Counted from the stretch's first letter, positions 48,720 through 58,803 are shown. The stretch is DNA of 64,000 nucleotides from Bacillus sp. UNC438CL73TsuS30 (GCF_000482325.1 NZ_AXVA01000011.1:62001-126000), one strand, 5' to 3'. Notes: generated from the sequence alone by a model not told the origin. Numbers and translations: made by a program.

Positions 48720-49889
48720 ATGACGAGCTTGAGCACAGATAAAAAAGGGTATTTCGGGGAATTCGGAGGAAGTTTTATTCCGGAGGATCTCCAAGTGGTA
48801 ATGGATCAATTAGAGGAACAATTTTTGCGCTATAAAGATGATCCTGAATTTCAGGAAGAATTTAAATTTTACCTAAAGCAATATATTGGTCGTGAAAATC
48901 CGCTTACATATGCTGAAAACCTAACGCGGAAAATTGGCGGAGCGAAAATCTACTTAAAACGGGAAGATTTAAACCATACCGGTGCCCATAAAATTAACAA
49001 TGCCATTGGGCAAATTCTGCTTGCGAAACGAATGGGTGTAAAAAGAATCATCGCCGAAACAGGCGCCGGGCAGCACGGGGTTGCAACCGCAACGGCATGT
49101 GCAATGTTCGATATGGAATGTATCATCTACATGGGTAAGCTTGATACGGAGCGCCAGGCATTAAATGTTTTCCGCATGGAATTATTGGGTGCTAAAGTTG
49201 TTCCTGTCGAGAAAGGACAGGGCCGCCTTAAAGATGCAGTTGATGAAGCTTTAGGGGATTTAGTGCAAAACTATAAAAATACTTTTTACTTGCTTGGCTC
49301 TGCGGTCGGTCCGCATCCATACCCAACCATGGTGAAGCATTTCCAATCAATTATTAGTGAAGAGTCAAAACGCCAAATCCTTGAGCAGGAAGGGAAGCTG
49401 CCTACAGCTGTTATTGCCTGTGCCGGAGGTGGAAGCAATGCAATCGGAGCGTTTGCTCATTATATCGACGAAAAAGATGTGCGGTTGATTGGTGTAGAAC
49501 CAAAGGAAGCTCCTACTTTAACAGAAGGAGTACCGGCGGTCATTCATGGTTTCAAATGTCTCACTTTGCTCGATGAGAAAGGGGAGCCTCAACCAACCTA
49601 TTCCATTGCGGCAGGCCTGGATTATCCGGGTGTTGGACCCGAACACAGCCACTTAAAGGTTAGCGGCAGAGCTGAATATGTGACAGCAACAGGACAAGAA
49701 GCATTGGAAGCCTTCCAAACTTTATCTAAAACTGAAGGGATCATCCCTGCTTTAGAAAGCTCTCATGCTGTTGCCCATGCAATTAAATTGGCAAAGGAAC
49801 TCACAAAAGATGATATTTTGATTGTGAATTTATCAGGGCGTGGCGATAAGGATGTAGAGCAAGTATTTCATATGTTGAAAAAAAACTAA
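48720..49889 (+). CDS. trpB: Tryptophan synthase beta subunit, stand-alone
   Basis: A 389-residue PLP enzyme: cofactor Lys in '[13 protein letters not shown]', glycine-rich phosphate loop '[12 protein letters not shown]', '[18 protein letters not shown]' and '[17 protein letters not shown]'. It is a TrpB1-type subunit that normally pairs with TrpA, but no other trp gene is within the window and it has its own promoter, so it may work with an unlinked TrpA or use indole salvage. TTG 48714 and ATG 48720 are both possible starts after AAGGAG (48703-48708); TTG has the better spacing, ATG the better codon. A terminator follows. Confidence 0.9.
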   Translation: MTSLSTDKKGYFGEFGGSFIPEDLQVVMDQLEEQFLRYKDDPEFQEEFKFYLKQYIGRENPLTYAENLTRKIGGAKIYLKREDLNHTGAHKINNAIGQILLAKRMGVKRIIAETGAGQHGVATATACAMFDMECIIYMGKLDTERQALNVFRMELLGAKVVPVEKGQGRLKDAVDEALGDLVQNYKNTFYLLGSAVGPHPYPTMVKHFQSIISEESKRQILEQEGKLPTAVIACAGGGSNAIGAFAHYIDEKDVRLIGVEPKEAPTLTEGVPAVIHGFKCLTLLDEKGEPQPTYSIAAGLDYPGVGPEHSHLKVSGRAEYVTATGQEALEAFQTLSKTEGIIPALESSHAVAHAIKLAKELTKDDILIVNLSGRGDKDVEQVFHMLKKN

Positions 49890-49901
49890 CAGAAATTCTA
49901 A

Positions 49902-49941
49902 ACAAAAGGAGAATCCCAGAATAGGGATTTTTCTTTTGTTA
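49902..49941 (+). terminator. Terminator after trpB
   Basis: AACAAAAGGAGAATCCC pairs with GGGATTTTTCTTTTGTT around AGAATA. Confidence 0.85.
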
Positions 49942-50106
49942 TTTATCGTTTTCATCAACAATTACAAAATTTCAGGCATTTGCTTGTAGAAAGCAACTAG
50001 TTTGACAAAATCCTATTAACCCAATATAGTAGTAAAGTTCATTTGTGTTTGGGTAACCTAACAGGGACTCGTATTCCTATAATAAAATCAAGGGGGGAAT
50101 TTTTAC

Positions 50107-51615
50107 TTGGACACCACAAAATCTTCGCAACCATCGCTTCGGACCGCACCCATTTTTGCTGTTTTGATAGCTGGAGCGTTTGTCGCTTTTTTAAATCAAA
50201 CAGTCATTAATGTCGCATTGCCGCAAATTATGAATTCCTTTCAAATTTCAGCTGCTACTGCAAACTGGTTAAGTACTATTTTCATGTTAACAAACGGAAT
50301 TGTAATCCCGATCACTGCATTTTTAATGCAAAGATATACAACCAGGCAATTATTTTTATTTTCAATGGGTATTTTTTCAGTTGGAACCTTTATCTGTGCG
50401 ATTGCACCAGCTTTTTCCGTTATTTTAGTAGGCCGTGTTGTTCAGGCAATAGGTGCCGGAATTCTTTTTCCACTCATTACGAATGTTATTTTTACCATCT
50501 TCCCTTTGGAACGTCGTGGATTTGCCATGGGAATCTTTGGGGTTGCATTGAACTTTGCTCCAGCGATCGGTCCAACATGGGCTGGATGGATTATTGAAAC
50601 GTATTCGTGGCATGTGATGTTTTATATCATTGCCCCAATTGCACTGATAGACTTTTTTATTGCGATTTTTCTTGTAAAAAATGTAACAGAAACAAGCCGT
50701 CCAAAACTCGACGTGCTCGGTGTAATTTTATCAACGATAGGATTTGGCGGAATTCTTTATGGATTCACCACTGGAGGAACAAAAGGGTGGTCTGATCCTG
50801 AGGTGATTACCTTGTTTATTGTAGGGGGAATCAGCCTAATCCTGTTTGTATGGCGTCAGCTAACAGTGGGGCATCCAATTTTAGAATTTAGAATCTTTAA
50901 GTATAAGATGTTTACATTAACGACGATTATTAACGTGATTGTGACAATGGCCATGTTCTCAGGAATGATTTTAATGCCAATCTATATGCAAAATATTCAT
51001 GGCTTCAGCCCGCTTGAAGCAGGTTTTATGCTCCTCCCGGGCGGTGTGGTAATGGGGATTATGTCGCCAATCACAGGGAAGCTTTTTGATAAATATGGTG
51101 CAAGATGGTTAGCGATTGTCGGTTTAGCGATCACCATCCTTACCACCTATGCATTGACCAGACTTCATACAGATACATCGTTTTCTTATGTAATATGGGT
51201 GTATACCATCAGGATGTTTGGAATTTCGCTCTTGATGATGCCAATTTTTACAGCTGGTTTGAATGATTTAGGACTTAGTTTAAATAAATACGGCACGGCA
51301 ATGGTGAATACGTTAAGAATGGTTGCCGGGGCTGTCGGAATGGCCTTTTTCGTTTCCATTATGACGAATAATGGGAAAAGCCATGTGGAGAGGATTATGA
51401 GTCAAAATCAAATTTCACCAACTGATAAAATTCATATGGCACTGGCGATCAAACAGGGAACGGTAATGGGAATTGACGATGCCTTTATGATTGCTACCTA
51501 TTTAACGATTGCAGCCTTTATTTTGGCCTTCTTTATTAAAACAAGAAAACCCGGAAGAGAGCAAGAAGAGCCAATTAGAAGAAAAGTTATAAAAAAGGTT
51601 CCACAAGCACAATAA
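50107..51615 (+). CDS. DHA2-family drug efflux transporter (EmrB/QacA type)
   Basis: A 502-residue, 14-helix major facilitator: N-terminal 'AFVAFLNQTVINVALPQIM', motif A-like 'TAFLMQRYTTRQLF', and motif C 'GRVVQAIGAGILFPLITN' plus 'GVALNFAPAIGPTWAGWI'. Such H+ antiporters export drugs or lipophilic cations. Start TTG 50107 with AAGGGGGGAA upstream. No regulator gene flanks it. Confidence 0.87.
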   Translation: MDTTKSSQPSLRTAPIFAVLIAGAFVAFLNQTVINVALPQIMNSFQISAATANWLSTIFMLTNGIVIPITAFLMQRYTTRQLFLFSMGIFSVGTFICAIAPAFSVILVGRVVQAIGAGILFPLITNVIFTIFPLERRGFAMGIFGVALNFAPAIGPTWAGWIIETYSWHVMFYIIAPIALIDFFIAIFLVKNVTETSRPKLDVLGVILSTIGFGGILYGFTTGGTKGWSDPEVITLFIVGGISLILFVWRQLTVGHPILEFRIFKYKMFTLTTIINVIVTMAMFSGMILMPIYMQNIHGFSPLEAGFMLLPGGVVMGIMSPITGKLFDKYGARWLAIVGLAITILTTYALTRLHTDTSFSYVIWVYTIRMFGISLLMMPIFTAGLNDLGLSLNKYGTAMVNTLRMVAGAVGMAFFVSIMTNNGKSHVERIMSQNQISPTDKIHMALAIKQGTVMGIDDAFMIATYLTIAAFILAFFIKTRKPGREQEEPIRRKVIKKVPQAQ

Positions 51616-51627
51616 TGGGTTGAAACG

Positions 51628-51661
51628 AAAAAAGCTTGCATCCATTGCAAGCTTTTTTATT
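51628..51661. terminator. Bidirectional terminator between MFS and acyltransferase genes
   Basis: AAAAAAGCTTGCA pairs with TGCAAGCTTTTTT around a short loop; serves both convergent genes. Confidence 0.9.
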
Positions 51662-52685
51662 ACTTACCAAAAAGTTGTCGGGTTTTAGTATATTGAATAA
51701 AGTTGTAGGTAATATACGACATAGAAAAAACAAGAAAAGCATCAATTATGTTTAATGTTAGGTCATGGGTCATATTCCCAATGCCAAATTTGTGAAATAT
51801 AAAGTCGTCGATATCAATAAATAACACATGAATCGTATAAATTCCTAAAGCGTTGCCGCCTATTTTGGTGATCAACAATCCCTTACCAACTTGTTGATTT
51901 TTGATTGTAAACAAAAACAAAAAAATGGTTAAAAGGATCGTGGAGAAAAAATACTCGCCATGCTTGGCAGCTAACACCTTTTCGAGCCAGTATCCTTCAG
52001 AAAGTTGAAGGGCAAAGAATAGGAAAAAGAAAAAAAGATAGGTTTTAATTTCTACTTTTTTAGACTGTTGGAAAGGGGAAGCAGAAGCAAACCAAAATCC
52101 AATTGTTGTATAAAATAGACCAATGAATAGTGCATCCCGGGTGCTGTCAATGGGAATTTCTAAAAATTGCGAGTATCCTTGACCAAAAAGACCCACTATA
52201 TTTAAACAAAGGCTAAGGATTAATAAAATCCTAATTTTTTTTAGCCTGTAGAATAGATATAATAGGGCAATGCTCCAAGCAAGAGAGATGACAAACCACA
52301 ATTGATATCCGCTTGTACCTTCGCCATAGTATAGGAGATTTAGAGGAGTTAAGTTTTCGATATATTTTTCTAATTCGTGGCTATGGTATCCTTTGTCTAT
52401 ATAAATTTGAAAAACATCATATAAAACATAAAAAAGTAACCAGCTGAAATAAATCTTTAGGATTTTTATAATGTATTTTTTAAAATATTCGATTGATTTA
52501 GGGTTATTTACTATTTTAAGTCCAAACAAATATCCTGAGGCTGCAAAGAAAAAAGGTACAGCAAACCTGGAAAAGTTATCTAGAATGAAGTATCCGAGCT
52601 CATGGTCACTAGGGAATGTATGAATGACAACGACGGCTGCTATTGCAAAAAATTTAATAAAGTCGATTGCATAATTTCTTTCCAT
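51660..52685 (-). CDS. Acyltransferase family 3 membrane protein
   Basis: A 341-residue protein with about 10 helices starting 'YAIDFIKFFAIAAVVVIHTF', where the conserved D-x-x-K and catalytic His ('VVVIHTF') of acyltransferase-3 proteins are seen; 'RFAVPFFFAASGYLFGLKI' follows. It likely acetylates a cell-envelope polysaccharide or similar glycan. Start ATG 52685 rather than 52691/52709, from the distance to AGAGGGG. Whether it acts on the polymer made by the gene at 36245 is unknown. Confidence 0.82.
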   Translation of the reverse strand: MERNYAIDFIKFFAIAAVVVIHTFPSDHELGYFILDNFSRFAVPFFFAASGYLFGLKIVNNPKSIEYFKKYIIKILKIYFSWLLFYVLYDVFQIYIDKGYHSHELEKYIENLTPLNLLYYGEGTSGYQLWFVISLAWSIALLYLFYRLKKIRILLILSLCLNIVGLFGQGYSQFLEIPIDSTRDALFIGLFYTTIGFWFASASPFQQSKKVEIKTYLFFFFLFFALQLSEGYWLEKVLAAKHGEYFFSTILLTIFLFLFTIKNQQVGKGLLITKIGGNALGIYTIHVLFIDIDDFIFHKFGIGNMTHDLTLNIIDAFLVFSMSYITYNFIQYTKTRQLFGK

Positions 52686-52923
52686 TGTCATGCCCCTCTG
52701 TTCAAACAAGTAGTCCTTATATTTTGTCCAATTCAGTATGGATTATGTTTATCGTTATGGTGATGTGAGTCGAATTTGGTGAATTTATAACTTTAAAGTG
52801 ATAAATTCATATTTGAAGAGGTAGTAAATTAAATAGAAAACTTTTTAAACTCAGACGATGAGAGCGAAATATAAGTAGAAAAAGCTTAGGCTGGTTCCAA
52901 AGGTATAAAGGGGAGGATAAATA

Positions 52924-53835
52924 ATGAGAAGATTTTCACCAAAAACATTTGCAGCCATTGCAGGTTTAGTATTGATTTGGGGCTTTAGCTGGCCTCTCTA
53001 TAAAGTAGCATTAGCTTATACCCCGCCAATATTATTCGCAGGAATGCGTCCTCTTATTGGAGGAATATTATTATCCACCATATTGATTCCACAATGGAAA
53101 AAAATAAAGTGGCGTGAGAACTGGAGAACTTATTGTATTTCAGCCCTATTAAATACGTTTCTCTTTTTTGGATTACAAACGATTGGCTTGAATTTTTTGC
53201 CGGGAGGATTGTTCTCCGTGCTCGTCTATTTCCAGCCGGTTTTAATTGGACTGCTGGGCTGGCTGTGGTTGGGAGAGAGAATGTCCATTATTAAAATTAC
53301 CGGGCTGGTTGTGGGCTTTTTAGGTGTTGCTGCAGTTAGTTCGGAAGGATTTACGGGACATGTATCGATCTTAGGGATTGTTTTAGCTCTGGCAACAGCA
53401 ATTTTTTGGGCAATTGGTGTCATTTATGTGAAAAAAGTAAGCCATAAGGTAGACTCTTTGTGGATGGTGGGCTTGCAGTCTCTAATCGGTGGAATGGTGC
53501 TTACCGGGATAGGGATTGTTACGGAAGATTGGTCAAGTATCGTTTGGAATGGAAAGTACCTGTTCGGTTTATCGTACGGTTCCATTTTAGGGGTAGCAGC
53601 AGCCTATATCCTTTATTTTAAATTAGTCAATTCGGGTGAGGCAACAAAAGTAGCCTCGTTCACCTTTCTTGTTCCGCTTATCGCTGTCTTAGTTGGTACT
53701 GTATTTTTGGGAGAAAAATTCACTTATTCCCTTTTGGTAGGATTAATTCTTATTGTGATTAGTATTTATTTTGTAAACCATTCTGGAAAAAAACATGAAC
53801 TCAAGACAAAGGAGCCGATTACTTTTGATGCTTGA
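52924..53835 (+). CDS. DMT superfamily EamA transporter
   Basis: A 303-residue, 10-helix protein with two EamA repeats: 'AGLVLIWGFSWPLYKVALAYTPPILFAGMR' and 'ATAIFWAIGVIYVKKV...LVPLIAVLVGTVFLGEKFTYS'. EamA proteins export amino acids or metabolites. GGGGAGGATAA precedes ATG 52924. Monocistronic. Confidence 0.85.
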   Translation: MRRFSPKTFAAIAGLVLIWGFSWPLYKVALAYTPPILFAGMRPLIGGILLSTILIPQWKKIKWRENWRTYCISALLNTFLFFGLQTIGLNFLPGGLFSVLVYFQPVLIGLLGWLWLGERMSIIKITGLVVGFLGVAAVSSEGFTGHVSILGIVLALATAIFWAIGVIYVKKVSHKVDSLWMVGLQSLIGGMVLTGIGIVTEDWSSIVWNGKYLFGLSYGSILGVAAAYILYFKLVNSGEATKVASFTFLVPLIAVLVGTVFLGEKFTYSLLVGLILIVISIYFVNHSGKKHELKTKEPITFDA

Positions 53836-53942
53836 GATGGAATAAGCGAGCCAATCTTGGTCGCTAATTACTAGAATAGGTATTCCTTTGTTGAATTACT
53901 TTTTAATGGTCATACTATTGAAAAATAGTAAGGAGGGTCACA

Positions 53943-54266
53943 ATGCCAAGAAAAACTGCCCAAAATGCCGAAGCATCTGACGAGGAAACCATTGTTACTT
54001 TTCCAACAGAAGAAGAAAATGAGGATGAAGCAGAAAAACTTGCTCGAATGTTAGCTGCTGTCATGGAATATCTGACGGATGATGATTTAGAAGAAATGGA
54101 TATTGAATACCTATTGGACAGCACGGACGGTCTTCGCGACTGGTGGGATCAGTATCGAGAAAGTAACAAAAAAGTCCTAGAGGATGAGATAAAAAAATCC
54201 CTAGGAGACTTGTCTTTAAAAGATCTGGAGAAAATCCGGGAGCAGATAAAAGAAATAAAGGAATAA
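53943..54266 (+). CDS. Acidic unknown protein (107 aa)
   Basis: A strongly acidic soluble protein: an N-terminal disordered Glu/Asp-rich stretch ('SDEETIVTFPTEEENEDEAEK'), then helical segments including 'LDSTDGLRDWWDQYRESNKK' and 'LGDLSLKDLEKIREQIKEIKE'. TAAGGAGGGTCACA precedes the ATG at 53943. I do not recognise the family. Confidence 0.65.
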   Translation: MPRKTAQNAEASDEETIVTFPTEEENEDEAEKLARMLAAVMEYLTDDDLEEMDIEYLLDSTDGLRDWWDQYRESNKKVLEDEIKKSLGDLSLKDLEKIREQIKEIKE

Positions 54267-54510
54267 AAGGGCGGTAGAATTTAATATTTTTGCGATTCTT
54301 CCATTGGGAAGGATTGCTTTTTATTTTTATAAAACCATATTTTCATCGTTCCTTCGTATGTGACATGCGCCCAATTCATACATATATTTAAAGGGGCTGT
54401 GACGCATTCATTACCATAAAAAAAGGTCGCATTGAAACCATCCATCACACTGATATGTTACGTCAAAAAATTGTGGAGAAATACATGTTTACTAACAGGA
54501 GGGGATGTTT

Positions 54511-54984
54511 ATGAAATTCACCATCCAGTATATCCCACTAAACAAAATCAAACCGGATTTATCACAGAAGATTACGGAGCATATAAAGAAACTTCAAAGA
54601 CTAATGTGGGACTGCATGTATGTTTTAGTGGTCAAAAAAAGCCGGAAAGATGGGACCTACATTATTGTTAGCGGACAAGATCGATTCGAATCCTTGAAAA
54701 AACACACTAAAAATATTTATGCGCCATGTATTGTTGATACAACCAGTTCCAATGGAGTAATCTCCTGGTTTTATCGCTTGTGGAACAAACAACCCCTAGA
54801 TGACTTTCCTTTGATGCCTCCTAGTTGGTCAATCTTTCGGTCTTTTTTGAAACAAGAGCCCCGGTTTAAAAATCTATCCAGATCCGAACAAATAAGAGTG
54901 TTACTTATAGCAGCACGTTATAAGAAAACTGTGATTTATACAATGAAAATGACCGTGGACTCTATTCTAAAAATGAAAGTATAA
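54511..54984 (+). CDS. ParB/sulfiredoxin-like N-terminal domain protein
   Basis: A 157-residue protein starting at ATG 54511 (GGAGGGG 54498-54504). 'QYIPLNKIKPDLSQKITEHIKKL' and 'YIIVSGQDRFESLKKHTKN' follow the ParB/Srx pattern of an 'I.L..I.P' strand and 'G..R...' box. The conserved 'GxRR' ATP/CTP box reads 'GQDRF', partly kept. C-terminal half is helical and not recognised. Possibly a chromosome or plasmid partition-like or nucleotide-binding protein; assignment is by pattern. Confidence 0.6.
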   Translation: MKFTIQYIPLNKIKPDLSQKITEHIKKLQRLMWDCMYVLVVKKSRKDGTYIIVSGQDRFESLKKHTKNIYAPCIVDTTSSNGVISWFYRLWNKQPLDDFPLMPPSWSIFRSFLKQEPRFKNLSRSEQIRVLLIAARYKKTVIYTMKMTVDSILKMKV

Positions 54985-54991
54985 TCCAATG

Positions 54992-55195
54992 TTAATTCGT
55001 TCTCTCGGTTATTAACCATCCATCTGGTGTTTTTTCAATATTAAATATAGTTTCATCGAAATGTTTTCGAAGAAGTTTGTATTCTTCATTTTCAATTTTT
55101 ATCTGTGTTTTTTGAATTTGTTTAACGGTAATTTCTGGCTTTCTAACTTCGAATACTAAATCATCAATCAGAAAATAGGTTCTTTGACATTTCAT
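54992..55195 (-). CDS. Small unknown protein (67 aa)
   Basis: ATG 55195 preceded by AAGGGGGAATGG. It begins MKCQRTYFLIDDLVFEVRKP and contains a charged helix 'IENEEYKLLRKHFDETIFNI'. It looks like a mixed alpha/beta domain; no family recognised. Convergent with the ParB-like gene, 7 bases apart. Confidence 0.62.
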   Translation of the reverse strand: MKCQRTYFLIDDLVFEVRKPEITVKQIQKTQIKIENEEYKLLRKHFDETIFNIEKTPDGWLITERTN

Positions 55196-55370
55196 TCTTC
55201 CATTCCCCCTTTATTATTTCATACGTATACAATTCAGCAAAAATGTATCAAACCCTATAAAATTTTGTAAATTTCATGTTAAAAAACACCACCCATCTTT
55301 CCTGTTCATTTCTTAGAAAAAGCATGTTTTCTTTGAAAATATAATAAGGTAGGAAAGTGGGGGTGTTTTT

Positions 55371-55892
55371 TTGTTTGGCATAGAACCAATTATCTTCATC
55401 ATTATTGTGATTAATATTCTCTATGTGACCTTCTTTACTTTACGGATGTTGCTTGTGATCAAAGGTCAGAAGGTATGGGCCTCAATCATTTCGATGTTGG
55501 AAGTGTATGTTTATTTGGTAGGGTTAACGATTGTTCTGGACAACCTTAAAAATCCAATCAATATGGTCGCCTATTGTTTGGGTTGGGGTCTCGGTGTTTA
55601 TTTAGGAGGAAAAATTGAAGAATACCTGGCTTTGGGCTATGTAACCGTACAAGCCATAGTCAATCCGTTCGATTTTGAGCTCCCCCGTGCACTTAAGAGT
55701 CAAGGTTATGGGGTTGCATCTTGGACAGCTGATGAAAAAAGTGGAAGGCGTACCGTCATTCAGGTATTGGTGAAACGCAGGCACGAACAAAAAGTGGTGA
55801 AAGTGATTAATAAAATGTCACCGAATGCTTTTGTCATTTCTTATGAATTAAAAAATTTCCAAGAAGGCTTTTGGGGCAAAGGTACACTTTAG
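55371..55892 (+). CDS. UPF0316/DUF2179 membrane protein (YebE-like)
   Basis: A 173-residue protein: three N-terminal helices including 'NILYVTFFTLRMLLVIKGQ', then the cytoplasmic DUF2179 module ('LPRALKSQGYGVASWTADEKSGRRTVIQVLVKRRHEQKVV'). YebE-type proteins are widespread in Bacilli; DUF2179 is also found in YitT proteins. TTG start at 55371 with GGGGGTGTTTTT. Confidence 0.85.
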   Translation: MFGIEPIIFIIIVINILYVTFFTLRMLLVIKGQKVWASIISMLEVYVYLVGLTIVLDNLKNPINMVAYCLGWGLGVYLGGKIEEYLALGYVTVQAIVNPFDFELPRALKSQGYGVASWTADEKSGRRTVIQVLVKRRHEQKVVKVINKMSPNAFVISYELKNFQEGFWGKGTL

Positions 55893-55984
55893 TAAATTCA
55901 TGTGAAGGATAATTTTGAATAAATGAAAACGTATTTGCAAAGCCTTTAATAAAGGAACTATGTTGGAAGAAAGAGGATAAGAAT

Positions 55985-56410
55985 ATGTTTTCACTTCGCG
56001 GGGACGCCCATAAAATTTACCTTCAACTAAAAAAAGCCTCGAAAAATGATCCATCATTTAAAGAATTAAAAAGGCTTTTAGAAATAGAGGATATCCAAAA
56101 TTTTTATCATGGTATTGATACTGAGACGTTAAAAAGAATTTATTATTGTATGATTAAGGAGAAAAATGGGTCGGGGATGATTCCGATTCTTGTCTCAACG
56201 ATTCCCTGGCTTTTAGTCATATTTGCAAAACAATTACAAGATTTTGTTTTTCAAGATCACAGTATGGTGTGGGCGATTTTCGCGATTATTTCATTGGTTA
56301 TCCTCCTATATAGCGTAATCATTCACTTTTACGAAAAATCGTGGGCCGCTGTTCATATTGAAATCATTCAAGCCATTTTAAAAGAACGAAAAAATAGCCA
56401 GCAAAAATAA
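55985..56410 (+). CDS. Two-helix membrane protein, unknown
   Basis: A 141-residue protein: soluble N-terminus (about 1-70, 'LKKASKNDPSFKELKRLLEIE'), then two membrane helices (about 75-95 and 103-125) and a short amphipathic tail. No family recognised. Its end is embedded in a terminator hairpin. Confidence 0.65.
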   Translation: MFSLRGDAHKIYLQLKKASKNDPSFKELKRLLEIEDIQNFYHGIDTETLKRIYYCMIKEKNGSGMIPILVSTIPWLLVIFAKQLQDFVFQDHSMVWAIFAIISLVILLYSVIIHFYEKSWAAVHIEIIQAILKERKNSQQK

Positions 56411-56431
56411 TCGTTGCTGGCTATTTTTATT
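56394..56431 (+). terminator. Terminator overlapping the end of the two-helix gene
   Basis: AATAGCCAGCAA pairs with TTGCTGGCTATT around AAATAATCG and is followed by a T-rich run; the 5' strand lies inside the coding end. Confidence 0.85.
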
Positions 56432-56490
56432 TTACAATGGAAACAGAGAAAAAGATTCTATTAGAATCGAATCTTGATAGGAGTGAAAGC

Positions 56491-57390
56491 ATGAAAATTC
56501 TTATTTCAGGCGGTTCAGGGTTTATTGGACAAAAATTAACGGAGCTTCTTTTTAAAAAGGGCCATGATATCATGATTTTGACAAGAAAAGCGAAACCATC
56601 GAATGGTAAAATTAAGTTCGTTCAATGGCTTAAGGAAGGTTCGTCCCCAGAAAAAGAGATTGGCAGGGTAGACGTGGTGATTAATCTTGCAGGTGTATCG
56701 ATCAATGATGGCCGCTGGACCGAAAATCACCAACGGCAAATCTATGAAAGCCGAATGACTGCGACTGCTGAGTTGTTAAGAATCGTTGAGGCTTTTTCAG
56801 AAAAGCCGTCTGTTTTTATCAATGCAAGTGCGATTGGAATTTACCCTCCGTCCTTTGATACTGTTTATACGGAAAAATCAACGGAGGTGGCCGATGACTT
56901 TCTTGGCCGAACCGTTCATGATTGGGAAAGAAAAGCGGCTGAGATGATGGAGCATGGAATCCGTACAGTCTTTATGAGATTTGGTGTTGTTTTGGGAAAT
57001 GAGGGAGGAGCGCTTCCTCTTATGGCGTTGCCTTATCGGTTGTTCATGGGTGGTACAGTTGGTTCGGGTGAGCAGTGGGTTTCATGGGTACATATAACGG
57101 ATGTTGTCCAATCAATTGTTTTTGCGATTGAAAACAATCGTTTGAATGGCCCTGTTAATGTTACCGCACCAAATCCAAAAAGGATGAAAGATTTCGGTAA
57201 GACGATTGGAGTTGTTTTACATCGTCCGCATTGGTTTCCGGTACCTGCCTTATTAATGAAGGCAGCTCTAGGGAAAAAAAGCTCGCTTGTTCTTGAAGGT
57301 CAACATGTTTTACCTAAAGTATTGATGAATGAAGGTTTTGAGTTCAAGTTTCCTATACTCGAATCTGCTTTAAAGGAATTATTCCATTAA
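56491..57390 (+). CDS. TIGR01777 family SDR epimerase (YfhF-like)
   Basis: A 299-residue extended short-chain dehydrogenase starting at ATG 56491 (GATAGGAGTG before it; the 18-residue in-frame extension has no site). NAD(P)-binding 'ILISGGSGFIGQKLTELL', 'VVINLAGVSINDGRW', 'INASAIGIY' and C-terminal 'WFPVPALLMKAALGKKSSLVLEGQHVLPKVLMNEGFEFKFP'. The family is widespread; the YxxxK motif is not evident in the usual position, as in other TIGR01777 proteins. Function unknown. Confidence 0.85.
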   Translation: MKILISGGSGFIGQKLTELLFKKGHDIMILTRKAKPSNGKIKFVQWLKEGSSPEKEIGRVDVVINLAGVSINDGRWTENHQRQIYESRMTATAELLRIVEAFSEKPSVFINASAIGIYPPSFDTVYTEKSTEVADDFLGRTVHDWERKAAEMMEHGIRTVFMRFGVVLGNEGGALPLMALPYRLFMGGTVGSGEQWVSWVHITDVVQSIVFAIENNRLNGPVNVTAPNPKRMKDFGKTIGVVLHRPHWFPVPALLMKAALGKKSSLVLEGQHVLPKVLMNEGFEFKFPILESALKELFH

Positions 57391-57402
57391 GAAAAAAGTT
57401 AG

Positions 57403-57432
57403 TCCCCCACCGCATTAACGCAGCGGGGGATT
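57403..57432. terminator. Hairpin between convergent yfhF-like and PmbA genes
   Basis: CCCCCACCGC pairs with GCAGCGGGGG around ATTAAC-like loop; no clear T-run on either strand, but it lies between convergent stop codons. Confidence 0.5.
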
Positions 57433-57455
57433 GACTTTAAAACTGACCCCCAAAA

Positions 57456-58799
57456 TTACTCCACGGTTACCGACAACGACTTCACCAATATCGATGGGGA
57501 TCCTACTGGTGTCAGCGGAAAGGTTAAATCTGAACCGATTTCTTCAACGTCCTGTAATAGCTGATAAAAGTTACCGGCAATTGTCATTAAATTTACTGGA
57601 AAGGCAATCTTGCCATCCATCACATAGAAACCATTCGCTGCAAGCGAAAAATCGCCTGAAACTGTATTCGCACCAGAATGCAAGCCTGATAGACCCGTGA
57701 TCAAAACACCTTCTCCCATAGCAGCAAGCAAATCATCAAACGATGACTGGGCAGGCTCGATATATAAATTCGATGGCCCCACTTTGACCGCACTCTTATA
57801 GGAATCTTTATAGGCATGACCCGTTGTAACTGTCGAATCCTTTTTAGCTGTCTTCTGATTATGCAGTAAGGAATTTAACACACCGTTTTCTACCAATGTC
57901 AATCTCGTAGAAGCAACACCCTCGCTATCAAATGTTCGACTTGCGAGACCATCCGCTAAGAATGGATGATCGACAATCGTGATCTTATCAGTAGCAATTT
58001 GCTTCCCAAGCTTATTTTTTAATGAAGAAATCCCCGCTTGCGTATTTTCCGCAGAAAAATTAGCAGCATAAGTCGCCAACAGATGCGCTGCAGCATCATT
58101 TCTCAAAAGGACCGGATAATCTTTGCTTTCGATATTCCTTGAGCCTAGCTGTGAGAGTGCTTCATTTGCAGCTTTTTTGGCAATTTCCTTGGCATTTAAG
58201 CTTTGAAAATCCTTGGTAACTTCAAATTCAAATGAGGTTTTCGTTTCCTCGCCATCTTTCACAATCACTTCGACCATGACGGTTAAATGATTCATTCTAT
58301 CGCTTAAGGACAGGCCCTTATTATTCATTAAATTTTTTGTCATGGATTCTGTTCGTACCATACAATAATCTGTCGCCGCAATCCTTAGGTCAAACGCATA
58401 GATTTCACGTTCAATCTCTTTAATCAATTGGATTTTTTCAGCAGCTGTTACCTCATTTAAGGATGGAGAGTAAAAGTTAGCTTTTTCATACTGAGCGCTT
58501 CCGGCAAAGATTTCCTCTACTTCATCCTCCTGCACCAAACGAGCATTTTCCTTCGCATTCTCAATCAAAAAGGGGATCGAAGCATCATCTAATTTCTCAG
58601 AATAGGCATAGCCCATTTTTCCATTTATGATCCCACGGAAAGAAACGCCGTTATCTTCGGCAATTTCGTAAATGTCGATTTCACCTTTGAAAACCTGACA
58701 GCCGAATATTTCCTTGTTTTCATAATAAATCTCAACATCTGTAAAACCACTGCATACGGCTTGTGAAAATAGCTTTGCTTGGAATTCTTGAATGTTCAT
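57456..58799 (-). CDS. pmbA: TldE/PmbA subunit of the TldD/TldE protease
   Basis: A 447-residue protein of the TldD/PmbA family: 'VEIYYENKEIFGCQVFKGEIDIYE', 'FETAFDSEGVASTRLTL'-like region ('LASRTFDSEGVASTRLTL') and 'GLSGLHSGANTVSGDFSLAANGFYV'. It lacks the HExxxH metal motif, identifying the E partner. It forms a heterodimer with TldD; in Escherichia coli this pair trims the microcin B17 leader. The stop of tldD lies 4 bases upstream. Confidence 0.87.
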   Translation of the reverse strand: MNIQEFQAKLFSQAVCSGFTDVEIYYENKEIFGCQVFKGEIDIYEIAEDNGVSFRGIINGKMGYAYSEKLDDASIPFLIENAKENARLVQEDEVEEIFAGSAQYEKANFYSPSLNEVTAAEKIQLIKEIEREIYAFDLRIAATDYCMVRTESMTKNLMNNKGLSLSDRMNHLTVMVEVIVKDGEETKTSFEFEVTKDFQSLNAKEIAKKAANEALSQLGSRNIESKDYPVLLRNDAAAHLLATYAANFSAENTQAGISSLKNKLGKQIATDKITIVDHPFLADGLASRTFDSEGVASTRLTLVENGVLNSLLHNQKTAKKDSTVTTGHAYKDSYKSAVKVGPSNLYIEPAQSSFDDLLAAMGEGVLITGLSGLHSGANTVSGDFSLAANGFYVMDGKIAFPVNLMTIAGNFYQLLQDVEEIGSDLTFPLTPVGSPSILVKSLSVTVE

Positions 58800-58803
58800 T
58801 TGT

